Below are positions 47,916 to 55,942 of a stretch of DNA of 64,000 nt, piece after piece; positions within the stretch are counted from its first letter, which is position 1; each line of letters begins with the position of its first letter. Source of the DNA: Blastopirellula marina (GTDB lineage Bacteria; Planctomycetota; Planctomycetia; Pirellulales; Pirellulaceae). Under the pieces are notes generated by a model. That model was given only the letters and a program-made list of their open reading frames with translations, was not told where the DNA came from and ran no database searches. The stretch is taken from NCBI RefSeq assembly GCF_002967715.1, contig NZ_PUIA01000051.1, positions 62,001 through 126,000 on the forward strand, read 5' to 3'. Made by a program: the position numbers and the translations under genes.

Positions 47916-48578
47916 TTAGACGATTACCTGATTGGCTCGACAGAAATGCTCGAACCCCATTGCCGTATCGAAGCGATCGTCGAATAAGACCATCAATCCG
48001 TCCCGAAAGTCCATCCGGATTGCCAGTTGAATCGGTTCTTTCATGGGCATGCCAATGGGATGGGCCCATGTGTTTCCCCAGACCAGTGCTCCCTGCTGGG
48101 TCGGCAGGAACCGCATGTCGTTCATTTCGGTCATGTCGTCTGGAGGTTGAATTACGGAGTAGAACAACTGAAACGCTCTGCGTGCCGCGTCTTTCCCCTC
48201 GTGTGTTCCTGCGAAGGGAAATACCTGAGGATCTCCGGAAAAATGGATCACAATATCATCCGAAATGAATTCCGACATCGCATCGATCACGCCGGTTGTT
48301 TCGGTATACATGCACTCGATAAATCGCCGCGCGATGGCTGCGGCTTCCATCTCTAAATCAGCCGCAGTCACCTGCAAACCATGCTGCTGAAACGTTTGTG
48401 CCAGGACGGTCAGCGTCGCCGCCGAAACTGACTGTCCTGCTTCCGCTTTGCGAATGAGTCGATCGGAATACCCGGCCTTTACGGCCAACACCTCCTGAGT
48501 CCAACCGAGTTGATTTCGTAGTGACGCGACCTGCTGACCGTTGCAGCGTTTGTTGGAAGAATTTGAATTCTGATTCAT
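47916..48578 (-). CDS. XRE-type HTH regulator fused to SnoaL/NTF2-like domain
   Basis: 220 residues. N-terminal helix-turn-helix of the XRE/Cro type at about 14-66 (QVASLRNQLGWTQEVLAVKA, GYSDRLIRKAEAGQSVSAAT). The second half, about 78-215, is a SnoaL/NTF2-like domain (FIECMYTETTGVIDAMSEFI, HFSGDPQVFPFAGTHEGKDA, YSVIQPPDDMTEMNDMRFL, MGFEHFCRANQVIV). NTF2-like folds bind small ligands, so this is probably a ligand-responsive transcription factor. Start ATG 48578; 34 bp upstream ends the NHL lipoprotein gene, on the same strand, so regulation of that gene is possible. Ligand and targets unknown. Confidence 0.75.
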   Translation of the reverse strand: MNQNSNSSNKRCNGQQVASLRNQLGWTQEVLAVKAGYSDRLIRKAEAGQSVSAATLTVLAQTFQQHGLQVTAADLEMEAAAIARRFIECMYTETTGVIDAMSEFISDDIVIHFSGDPQVFPFAGTHEGKDAARRAFQLFYSVIQPPDDMTEMNDMRFLPTQQGALVWGNTWAHPIGMPMKEPIQLAIRMDFRDGLMVLFDDRFDTAMGFEHFCRANQVIV

Positions 48579-48612
48579 CGTGGCTCGCCGATAGAAAGTC
48601 CTGGGAAGTTCG

Positions 48613-49581
48613 CTACAACCGAATCCGCTGGACCCGATGATTCTCGGAATCAATTACATGTACTCGACCAAACCGGTCCAGGATCAGTGCCCAGGGACTG
48701 TTGAGTTGACCTGGCTCATGGCCGGAACTTCCCCACGCCCCCAGACTGTTTCCGTCGAGGTCGAACTTCTGCACGCGGTGATTGCTGTACTCAACGACAT
48801 ACAGATGCCCTTTTCCATCGAGCACTAAATCGTACGGATAGCCAAGCTTGCCTGGCTCGCTCCCCTGCTCTCCCCAGATTTTGATCAGCTTCGCCTCGTC
48901 ACCGGTTGCATCGAAAACCTGAATCCGATGGTTGCAGGCATCGGCGATCCAGATGTGGTCGTTCTCGTCGATCACCATGTTCTGCGGGCGGACGAATTGC
49001 CCAGGCTCGCTGCCGTGCCCTCCCCACTGGAAAAGGAAGTTACCTTCAGGATCGAACTTCTGCACGCGGTCGTGCTGGCCGTACTCGCTAATGTAGTAGT
49101 TGCCCTGGGAGTCTTGAACCGCTTCGGTAACGAAGCCGAATTCGCCTGGCTGGGAACCTTCCACCCCACCAATCGTTTGTTCGTCCAGCCGCTTGCCGTC
49201 CGGCGTGTACACCAGCATGCGGTTGTAGTGGGTATCGGCGACCAGAAGGTTGCCGTTGTTGTCGAAGGATAGTCCCGAGGGGCGACCTTTATAGAATTCA
49301 GGGATCTGCCAGGCCCGGCGGAAGTTCCCATCGAGGTCGAAAACCTGGATGCGAGCGGTCATATCAACAATGAACAACTCGTCATCCGGGCTGACGGCCA
49401 CGGCCCGCGGTTTTTCGAATAACCCTTCTGAAACCCCACGTCGTCCCCACACGACTTCTGGTTCGACACTAGGCCCAGAAGGCGGTAGACAGCCGGAAAT
49501 GGTCGTCAAACCAAGAGTTAGCAGCACCAAAACCTGTGTGAAAAACGACCATCGGAGGTATCGGGGGGAAAAGAATAGCAC
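48613..49581 (-). CDS. NHL-repeat lipoprotein
   Basis: 322 residues with lipoprotein signal (about 1-31; lipobox ISGC, Cys31). The mature part has six NHL-type repeats, e.g. VSEGLFEKPRAVAVSPDDEL, RPSGLSFDNNGNLLVADTHY, PQNMVIDENDHIWIADACNH, LGYPYDLVLDGKGHLYVVEY and NSPWALILDRFGRVHVID, forming a beta-propeller. It is probably anchored to the inner or outer membrane and exposes a binding propeller. GTG is the start; no clear ribosome-binding site. It converges on nothing; the XRE-NTF2 gene follows 34 bp downstream. Confidence 0.85.
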   Translation of the reverse strand: MLFFSPRYLRWSFFTQVLVLLTLGLTTISGCLPPSGPSVEPEVVWGRRGVSEGLFEKPRAVAVSPDDELFIVDMTARIQVFDLDGNFRRAWQIPEFYKGRPSGLSFDNNGNLLVADTHYNRMLVYTPDGKRLDEQTIGGVEGSQPGEFGFVTEAVQDSQGNYYISEYGQHDRVQKFDPEGNFLFQWGGHGSEPGQFVRPQNMVIDENDHIWIADACNHRIQVFDATGDEAKLIKIWGEQGSEPGKLGYPYDLVLDGKGHLYVVEYSNHRVQKFDLDGNSLGAWGSSGHEPGQLNSPWALILDRFGRVHVIDSENHRVQRIRL

Positions 49582-49795
49582 GTTGGAACATATTTAAGGG
49601 AAAGTCATCGGGCAAAATCGCTTGTGGGGGGATTGCCCCTTTTCGTATAGTAACTTCTTTCAAGATAATAACTTCTGCATCTGAGTCCATTCAACTGCCG
49701 ATCAAACCCGTAACCGCAGGGCTATCTGCGGCAAAAAAGGTAATGGTCGCAGTCATTCTCAGCTATTCCCAAGAAACTACCTGGAAATTTAAACG

Positions 49796-50932
49796 TTGCC
49801 CGCCACTGTTATTGATGTAAAAGCAGCAGACGACCGCCGAGATGTCGTCCATCGTGCCGTCCAGGCTTTGGCCGAAGGGCAACTCGTGGCTTTTCCCACC
49901 GAGACCGTTTATGGGCTGGCCGCATCGGCTTTAAATCCTCAAGCGATCCACAATCTTCGCCATGCCAAAGGTCGCCTGGAAACGAACCCTTTCAGCTTGT
50001 GCGTTTCTGGGGCCGATACGCTGTGGGATTACATTCCCAATGCCTCGCCGCTGATGTGCCGGTTGGCTCGCCGCTGCTGGCCAGGCCCCGTAACGCTGGT
50101 AATGCCGTGTGACGAAGGTTCTGTGGTTTCGCAGTTTGCCCCCGAGGTTCAACAGGCCGTCTCGCCCAGTGGATTGGTTGGACTGCGTGTTCCGGCTCAC
50201 GATTTAATCGCCCAGGCAATGCACTTTTTGCCGGGTCCGTTGGCATTAACAAGTGCGAATCTGTCTGGCCAACCCGATGCGATTCACGGAAAAGAGGTCG
50301 TAGAAGCCCTGGGAGATCGAGTAGGATTAATATTGGACGATGGCAAGTGCCGGTATGGGCAACCTTCCAGCGTCGTCAAAGTGGAAGGAAATCACTTCCA
50401 GATGTTACGTCAGGGTGTCGTTTCGGAGAGTGTCTTGAATCACCTGAGCAGCTACTTTGTCCTGTTTGTATGTACCGGAAACACCTGCCGTAGTCCCATG
50501 GCCGAAGTGGTCATGCAGAAACATCTGGCAGACAAAATTGGCACCACCATCGATCAATTAGATCAAAAGGGAATCTTGGTCGCTTCGGCTGGAATTGCTG
50601 CCTATCCAGGAGGTCGCGCGGCACCGGAAGCCATCCATATTCTAGGGGCTCGCAGCCTGGATCTGAACGGTCACGCCAGTCAGCCGCTAAGTGACCGATT
50701 GGTGGAACAAGCCGATTTGATTTTGACCATGACAGCCGGACACCGCGACGCCATCTTGGCACGGTGGCCGGAAGCGCGTGACCGAATTCAAACCTTGAGT
50801 AGCGATGGCCGCGACATAGCCGATCCTATTGGAGGATCGGAAGATGTATATCGCCAATGTCTCGAGCAAATCGAATCCGAAATCAAACAGCGGGTCAAAG
50901 ACCTCGACTTGGACAACCTCCTTCCCTCCTAG
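49796..50932 (+). CDS. Fusion: threonylcarbamoyl-AMP synthase (Sua5/TsaC) + low-molecular-weight protein phosphatase
   Basis: 378 residues in two domains. Residues 1-210 are Sua5/YrdC type, forming threonylcarbamoyl-AMP for the t6A37 modification of tRNA: FPTETVYGLAA, HAKGRLETNPFSLCV (KGR-x-x-x-P pattern), GLRVPAH, LTSANLSG. Residues 220-375 are a low-molecular-weight phosphatase with the P-loop VCTGNTCRSPMAE, nucleophile C226, T230 and R232, and the DPIG motif near the end. Thr at the fourth position after Cys is what YwlE-type arginine phosphatases have, instead of the Ile of typical tyrosine phosphatases. TTG is the start. The rpiB gene follows 81 bp downstream; the same three functions are neighbours in Bacillus as separate genes (ywlC, ywlE, ywlF). 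Confidence 0.88.
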   Translation: MPATVIDVKAADDRRDVVHRAVQALAEGQLVAFPTETVYGLAASALNPQAIHNLRHAKGRLETNPFSLCVSGADTLWDYIPNASPLMCRLARRCWPGPVTLVMPCDEGSVVSQFAPEVQQAVSPSGLVGLRVPAHDLIAQAMHFLPGPLALTSANLSGQPDAIHGKEVVEALGDRVGLILDDGKCRYGQPSSVVKVEGNHFQMLRQGVVSESVLNHLSSYFVLFVCTGNTCRSPMAEVVMQKHLADKIGTTIDQLDQKGILVASAGIAAYPGGRAAPEAIHILGARSLDLNGHASQPLSDRLVEQADLILTMTAGHRDAILARWPEARDRIQTLSSDGRDIADPIGGSEDVYRQCLEQIESEIKQRVKDLDLDNLLPS

Positions 50933-51013
50933 TCTTTTCCTGCCACGCAAGCGGAAGCCTCATCTGTTTTCCGCGGTGGGTGGCGTACGGCCTTTTGTCA
51001 AAATGTGACCGCC

Positions 51014-51469
51014 ATGAAAATCGCGATCGGTAGTGATCATCGTGGGTACGAAGTTAAAACGAAGATCATCGAACACCTCAAAAAGCTAGGGCACGAATCG
51101 GTCGACTGTGGTGCCCACGACTGCAATAGCATCGACTATCCTGATATCGCCACGGCGGTGGCCGAAAAGATCGTCAACGGAGAAGTTGACCGGGGCATTC
51201 TAATTTGCGGTTCTGGCATCGGCATGGCCATCACGGCCAACAAGTTCCCTGGCGTTCGCGCGGCGACCTGTCACGACGATTTGACGGCCGAAATGAGCCG
51301 CCGCCACAACAACGTCAACGTGATGTGCCTTTCCGCCGACCTGCTAGGCGAACGCCTGATCGATCGGATGGTCGACCTGTGGATCAACACGGAATTCGAG
51401 AAAGGCCGCCATCAGCGGCGTGTCGACAAGATCACAGAAGTCGAAAAACGGTTCTCCAAGGGGGACTAA
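51014..51469 (+). CDS. rpiB: Ribose-5-phosphate isomerase B
   Basis: 151 residues; interconverts ribose-5-phosphate and ribulose-5-phosphate in the pentose-phosphate pathway. RpiB motifs present: GSDHRGYEVK (substrate-binding Asp/His), CNSIDYPDIA, GILICGSGIGMAITANK with catalytic Cys, HNNVNVMCLSAD and GRHQRRVDKI. Length is normal. The ATG at 51014 (MKIAIGSD) is the standard family start; GTG at 51005 is in frame but not used. It follows the Sua5-phosphatase fusion at 81 bp and probably shares its transcript. A small TTGCG/CGCAA inverted repeat at 51492-51510 follows without a T-run. Confidence 0.95.
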   Translation: MKIAIGSDHRGYEVKTKIIEHLKKLGHESVDCGAHDCNSIDYPDIATAVAEKIVNGEVDRGILICGSGIGMAITANKFPGVRAATCHDDLTAEMSRRHNNVNVMCLSADLLGERLIDRMVDLWINTEFEKGRHQRRVDKITEVEKRFSKGD

Positions 51470-51827
51470 CTGCAGGCAATGTCTTCACCGTTTGCGCAAC
51501 TGGTTCGCAACATTCTGATTGACGTTACATCCCCTCTCCTTAGAACCGGATTGCTTTCGCTTGAATTTTTCGGCTAATTCTTAGCATAGTTTCTGGGAAA
51601 TGTGGTTGGTTTAGACCGATTATTTCCAGATTCCTCGGCAAGCTATTCCGTTTATAACGATCGCACTTTCGTCCGAGCCATTTCTGCAGTTTTTCTCCTC
51701 GCCGGACGCACTCCAAAATCTTGATGCGAGATCGATTGTTGATAGAGTCATCTAAACAGTCATCGAAAGCGCACGTTTCGATTTCGCATCGTCGTGCATT
51801 GCCTCTTTTTCGGAAAGATTGCCAGGA
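51470..51827 (+). other. Intergenic region after rpiB
   Basis: 358 bp between rpiB and the next plus-strand gene. Only a weak stem TTGCG/CGCAA with AAC/GTT inside (51492-51510) was found, not followed by T. No convincing terminator, promoter pair or gene-like frame; an open frame on the minus strand (51540-51851) has an improbable composition. GGAAAG at 51812-51817 is a possible ribosome-binding site for the ATG at 51828. Confidence 0.4.
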
Positions 51828-52397
51828 ATGGTTCGATTTCGTCGACCCCATCCCGAGGATGTTGAACAGCTGCTCTTGAACGCGAAACTGCGCGACGAGT
51901 TAGAGCCGTTCTTCGACGAATCGCTGCAGATTTTGGACAGCGGTCGGGTACCTATCCGCGTAGAAAACGAGTTTCTCAGTGCCATCCTGGCCTGGGAACG
52001 TGCCCCGGTCCTGCCCATCGCTCAGTGGTTCACGCCAACCCTTGTTCCGCCCCGTGCCGACCAACTGGCAGCGGAAGAGCTTCACGAAGTTTTGTGGGAC
52101 ATGATCCACAAACTGGCATCACGGCGGATTTATCTCGACTTCACCGATCACCTGAGCGACACCGAACTGTATCGCCTGATCGTGCGTGATATTCTCCCAT
52201 CGCAAGAGAAGATGGTCGATCTATCGAGCCACTGCATCTACTACAACTGTGCCGAAGTCGACGGCGACGTCGATACGTGGCTTCGGTTCTACGCTTCCGA
52301 AGAGGAACGACTCGGCTGGATGGAAGAAACGGGCCAGCCGCTGCCGCCGGTTGAACCTCCCCCCTGCCCCCGCAAGCTACCTGACGGGTCTTGCTAA
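51828..52397 (+). CDS. Conserved protein of unknown function
   Basis: 189 residues from ATG 51828 (MVRFRRPHPEDVEQLLLNA); an in-frame TTG nine bases upstream is an alternative. No signal peptide or membrane segment. Sequence blocks: FFDESLQILDSGRVPIRVEN, AWERAPVLPIAQWF, RIYLDFTDHLSDTELYRLIV and SHCIYYNCAEVDGDVDTWLR; C-terminal part is Pro-rich (QPLPPVEPPPCPRKLP). The middle looks like a mixed alpha/beta domain. I do not recognise the family. A strong terminator follows directly, and the gene is single. Confidence 0.6.
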   Translation: MVRFRRPHPEDVEQLLLNAKLRDELEPFFDESLQILDSGRVPIRVENEFLSAILAWERAPVLPIAQWFTPTLVPPRADQLAAEELHEVLWDMIHKLASRRIYLDFTDHLSDTELYRLIVRDILPSQEKMVDLSSHCIYYNCAEVDGDVDTWLRFYASEEERLGWMEETGQPLPPVEPPPCPRKLPDGSC

Positions 52398-52433
52398 CAG
52401 AACACATGAAAGCGAAAGCGAATTTCACCGCGT

Positions 52434-52480
52434 GCAGATCTAAGCACCGGGGCATGGTGAGATCTGCTTCGCTTTTTTTT
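52434..52480 (+). terminator. Strong intrinsic terminator
   Basis: Perfect 8-bp stem GCAGATCT/AGATCTGC (52434-52441 with 52460-52467) with an inner CACC/GGTG (52445-52448 with 52456-52459), followed by TTCGC and eight T (52473-52480). It ends the plus-strand gene that stops at 52397, and its T-run reaches into the stop codon of the convergent DedA-like gene. Confidence 0.92.
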
Positions 52481-53171
52481 ACTGGGCGATTTCCTTCTTC
52501 TCGCTAGTCTGCAACCAACGGCGTGCCAGGAAGGTAAGCAATAAAGGGAACCCGGCCGAAATCGCAAGGGCAACGACCAGCCATTCCTGCTGGGCAGCCA
52601 GATTTCCGAATGCGGAATAAGCCAGGGCAATTCCCGCATTGGCAAGCAAGACCGGCGGCCAGAACTTTCGCCACGAAAGTCCTTGAACACCCAACAACAC
52701 GACAGCTGCCTCGGCCAGGATCGGCATCGCTCTGGTAACTACCAAAGTGACCACTCCCCAGTTTTCAGCAAACTTTTTTAAACTTTGGGCGTCGGCATCG
52801 GCCAGCCATCTTCGCTGAAGCGCCGGCCCCGCCAATTTTGCGAGGCCAAAACCGATTGCCGCGCCGACGGTAAGTCCGGCGAAACATACCGTGGCACCTG
52901 CAAATACCCCCAATTTGGCCCCTGCCAATGTATTAACCAGGCTGGACGGCACCGGGAGCAGCACATCCAGCGAAAGCAAACCAAACAGAACAATCGCCAT
53001 AACCATCGGACTGGGCTGGGTTTCCTCCCACGCCAGGGCGGCTTGTTCCAGCGAATGCCCCCAAATCGCAAAAGGTACGATGGGAATTGCCAACGCCACG
53101 GCAATCAGGATCAGGATTTTCACGAATGTCCGCATCGTTTTGCTCGGTGATTCCCCCATTTTTCGTGGCAT
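52479..53171 (-). CDS. DedA/VTT (TVP38/TMEM64-type) membrane protein
   Basis: 230 residues with about six hydrophobic segments: near 13-33, 52-72, 78-100 (LGVFAGATVCFAGLTVGAAIGFGLAKL), 130-150, 155-175 and 185-205. VLLPVPSSLVNTLAGAKLG with a conserved Pro-Ser/Gly-rich loop and the re-entrant GAAIGFGLAK are typical of the VTT/SNARE-associated (DedA-like) family, involved in phospholipid scrambling and flippase-like functions. Start codon is uncertain: ATGs at 53171, 53159 and 53135 are in frame. The stop lies in the T-run of the terminator to its right. Single gene. Confidence 0.78.
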   Translation of the reverse strand: MPRKMGESPSKTMRTFVKILILIAVALAIPIVPFAIWGHSLEQAALAWEETQPSPMVMAIVLFGLLSLDVLLPVPSSLVNTLAGAKLGVFAGATVCFAGLTVGAAIGFGLAKLAGPALQRRWLADADAQSLKKFAENWGVVTLVVTRAMPILAEAAVVLLGVQGLSWRKFWPPVLLANAGIALAYSAFGNLAAQQEWLVVALAISAGFPLLLTFLARRWLQTSEKKEIAQ

Positions 53172-53283
53172 CTGATTTCTGACTTAACTATCATTTTTAC
53201 TGGGGTAGGATTACCAAAGTACAGCAACATTCCCTCGCAACGTCGCTGCGAGGTCGGTCACCCTTATAGCTTTCCTGCAAACG

Positions 53284-53940
53284 ATGGATAGAGTCATGGT
53301 CTCACGATCACTCATGGCGGCATTGGTTTTGCCGCTTCTAGCAAGTTCCTGCTACGCACAATACTGGGGCGGCCCTTGGGGGGGTGGTTATCACGCATCC
53401 ACCGCTGCCGAAGGCTACCAACGCGGTTTGGCAGACGTTGTCCGCTCGCAAGGACAATACAATCTTGATACCTCGCGAGCCAACGTCAACCAGCAAGAGG
53501 CGAACGCCGCTTACATCGAAAATCGCAACCGAGCCCAAGAGGTTTGGTTTGACATGCGTCGTCGCAACGATGCCTTCCGAGCGGAACAGGCAGGCCCCAG
53601 AGTCACCAGCGAACAGATCTTCCGCATCAACGCTCAACGTGCTCCGAAGCGTTTGAATGATGATCAAATCGACCCGGTCACCGGCGAACTACATTGGCCC
53701 CTCCTGCTCACGTCGATGATCTACACGCCTTATCGTGAAGTGATCGATGCTGGCTTTGAGAATCGCCATCAGAAGGGTTCGTTTTCTGATTTCGACGCAC
53801 ATCAGACTGTCGTCAAAGCGGTTGATTCGATGTACGACGAATTGAAGAAACGGATTCGCGACTACGAACCACAGCAATACATCGATGCGAACCGCTTCAT
53901 GGAAGCTCTTTCCCACGACGTGCGTTTCCCTTCCAGCTAA
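53284..53940 (+). CDS. Secreted protein of unknown function
   Basis: 218 residues with a signal peptide (about 1-25, MAALVLPLLASSCYAQ). The mature N-terminus is Tyr/Trp/Gly-rich (YWGGPWGGGYHASTAAEGY), followed by a helical region (AEGYQRGLADVVRSQGQYNL, VNQQEANAAYIENRNRAQEV) and a C-terminal segment ending with HDVRFPSS. Planctomycetes carry several such proteins; no function is known. It is followed by the HEAT gene on the same strand, 82 bp away, so it may share a transcript. Start codon ATG 53284; M5 also possible. Confidence 0.7.
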   Translation: MDRVMVSRSLMAALVLPLLASSCYAQYWGGPWGGGYHASTAAEGYQRGLADVVRSQGQYNLDTSRANVNQQEANAAYIENRNRAQEVWFDMRRRNDAFRAEQAGPRVTSEQIFRINAQRAPKRLNDDQIDPVTGELHWPLLLTSMIYTPYREVIDAGFENRHQKGSFSDFDAHQTVVKAVDSMYDELKKRIRDYEPQQYIDANRFMEALSHDVRFPSS

Positions 53941-54022
53941 GTCGTCGAAAAAACGTACGCCCCTCACACCTTTGACTTGCAACGCAATACTCTTCTCAAT
54001 GAATAAGAAACTGGAGACGGCG

Positions 54023-55738
54023 ATGAGTGCCCGTTATTTGTTTGTTTGTGTCGCGCTGTTGTTGTGCGGTACGCTCTCTGCTGCCGAGCCGGACGCCGGC
54101 AAGCTGATTGCTGACCTGAAAGCCGGAGGTGACACGGCCTATCAGGCAGCCGACGATCTGGCAGATACCCCCGCAGACAAGGCCGTTCCTGCGCTTACCG
54201 AAGCCCTTGGCAGCGACGATTCCGAGCTACAAGGCCGTGCAGCGCGAGCACTGGCACAGTTCGGTAAAGACGCCCACACGGCTTCCCCTGCCTTGGCCAA
54301 GCTTCTGGATAGCCCCAATCCTAAAGTCCGAGCCTACGCGGCTTATGCCTTGGGTAAGATCGGCAACGGCAGCAACAAAGCATTGCCGAAGCTGATTGAG
54401 TTGATCACAGACGAAGATCCAACCGTGCGTCGCGAAGCTCTGGAAGCGATGTTCGAGATGGATGCCGATCCGGACGTGACTTTGTCTATCATGGTGAATG
54501 TGTTGGAGAAAGCGGATCCCGCCATGGTGCTTCCAGTTCTCAGCGAGCTTGCTGAGAAGGGAGAGAAGGCCATTCCTCGTCTTCGTAAGGCTCTGCAAAA
54601 TGAAAAGGCTGCCTACTGGGCCTGCCTTGTTGCCGCAGAAATGGGGCCAGATGCTGCTCCAGCTGTACCTGAGCTGGCCGCGGTGCTTGATAGCAACGAC
54701 GCCGAAGTCCGTATGCACGCTCTGATTGCCCTGGGCGAAATCGGACCGGCAGCCAAGCCAGCCATCAGCAAGGTCATTAAGGCCCTGCAGTCGGATGACG
54801 TTCCGGCCGTGAAGTACTCGGCTGCGTTCGCCTTGGCTGCGATGGAAGACTCTCAAGCAACCGAGGCACTGCAAAAGGCCGCTGAAGGGAACGACGCATT
54901 CCTGAGCCTGATGAGCTACTACGCGGTTGCCAAGCTGAACCCAGACGACAAGCAAAAGATGACCACGGCCGCTACCTTCCTGGTAGAAGCCATGAAGAAC
55001 GAAAACCCGAACGTGCGTGCCGCAGCAGCTCGCTGCCTGGCAAACCTCCAAGCACCTCCGGAAATCGTTCAACCGATTATCGCCGATGCCCTGCAAGATG
55101 CCGACCCGCGTGTTGTGGTGAACATCACCGACGCCGTCGTGAAGATGGGCCCTCATGTTCTGCCGAAGGTCGTTAAGGGCCTGAAGGACGACAAACTGAA
55201 GTGGGTCTCGGTGGGCATCATTCGACAATGGGGTGAAGCCGCCCCAGACGCCGTTGCTCCACTTGTGGAAGCCTTGGCCAGCGAAGACGAACTATTCCAA
55301 GCCGAGGTGCTGATGACCCTCGGGGCGATTGGCGAAAAGTCCGCCGGAGCTGTCGAACAAATTCGTCCTTTCCTGAAGTCGGACTCGCGTACGCTGCAGA
55401 TCGACGCCTTGTATGCGTTGGGTCGCATCGGAGCTGGAGCGATCTCGGCCAAAAGCGACATTGAACCACTGCTCGCCAGCGACGACCCCTTCACACAGTT
55501 TGCCTCGGCCTGGTCGCTAGCACATATCGCACCTGAAGACGCGGATGTTGCTGCCAAGGCCGTTCCTGTGTTGGTCACCCACCTGTCTGACACTTCGCAG
55601 GCCTACATCCCCGGCGAAGCGGCACAGGCACTAGCCAAGTTCGGCGATAAAGCCAAGTCGGCCCTGCCAGAACTTAAGAAGGCCGCCCAGGCAGGCAATG
55701 AAGCCGCTGCCGAAGCAGTCAAAGCGATTTCGATGTAA
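54023..55738 (+). CDS. Secreted HEAT-repeat protein
   Basis: 571 residues from ATG 54023 (MSARYLFVCVALLLCGTLSA), preceded by GGAG. After the signal peptide (about 1-21), the entire protein consists of about 13 HEAT/armadillo-type repeats of 37 residues, for example VPALTEALGSDDSELQGRAA, ALPKLIELITDEDPTVRREA, LPVLSELAEKGEKAIPRLRK and PLVEALASEDELFQAEVLMT. Repeats often carry A-A-x-A-L-x-x-I/L-G. It is presumably a periplasmic binding scaffold. A terminator follows. Longer in-frame starts upstream are not supported. Confidence 0.88.
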   Translation: MSARYLFVCVALLLCGTLSAAEPDAGKLIADLKAGGDTAYQAADDLADTPADKAVPALTEALGSDDSELQGRAARALAQFGKDAHTASPALAKLLDSPNPKVRAYAAYALGKIGNGSNKALPKLIELITDEDPTVRREALEAMFEMDADPDVTLSIMVNVLEKADPAMVLPVLSELAEKGEKAIPRLRKALQNEKAAYWACLVAAEMGPDAAPAVPELAAVLDSNDAEVRMHALIALGEIGPAAKPAISKVIKALQSDDVPAVKYSAAFALAAMEDSQATEALQKAAEGNDAFLSLMSYYAVAKLNPDDKQKMTTAATFLVEAMKNENPNVRAAAARCLANLQAPPEIVQPIIADALQDADPRVVVNITDAVVKMGPHVLPKVVKGLKDDKLKWVSVGIIRQWGEAAPDAVAPLVEALASEDELFQAEVLMTLGAIGEKSAGAVEQIRPFLKSDSRTLQIDALYALGRIGAGAISAKSDIEPLLASDDPFTQFASAWSLAHIAPEDADVAAKAVPVLVTHLSDTSQAYIPGEAAQALAKFGDKAKSALPELKKAAQAGNEAAAEAVKAISM

Positions 55739-55763
55739 GCATCGGTATCCAATCGAATCGAAG

Positions 55764-55797
55764 AAGGGCCACCTGGTTGAGGTGGCCTTTCTTTTTG
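55764..55797 (+). terminator. Intrinsic terminator after the HEAT gene
   Basis: Stem GGCCACCT/AGGTGGCC (55767-55774 with 55780-55787) around the loop GGTTG, with weak extra pairs, followed by TTTCTTTTT. The location just after the stop of the HEAT-repeat gene fits. Confidence 0.85.
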
Positions 55798-55942
55798 CTA
55801 GCAGCCAATGCGTCGGCAAAAGTAGTGTTTGACTTGAACTGATCTTTTACCCAATTAGCAATTTTGCTAGTAATTCTGGGCCGACACTATTTTCTTGAGA
55901 ATGGATGCCAGAAAGAAGTCTCGCATGTTAGGCAAGGATGCC

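Noticed and set aside
51540-51851. 103-codon minus-strand frame in the gap after rpiB
   Set aside because: Composition rich in Arg, Cys and Lys with A/T-rich codons unlike its neighbours; overlaps the start of the next gene; no ribosome-binding site.
54227-55228. 333-codon frame antisense to the HEAT gene
   Set aside because: Mirror of repeated Ala/Leu codons of the HEAT repeats; His/Gln/Gly-rich translation without domain features.
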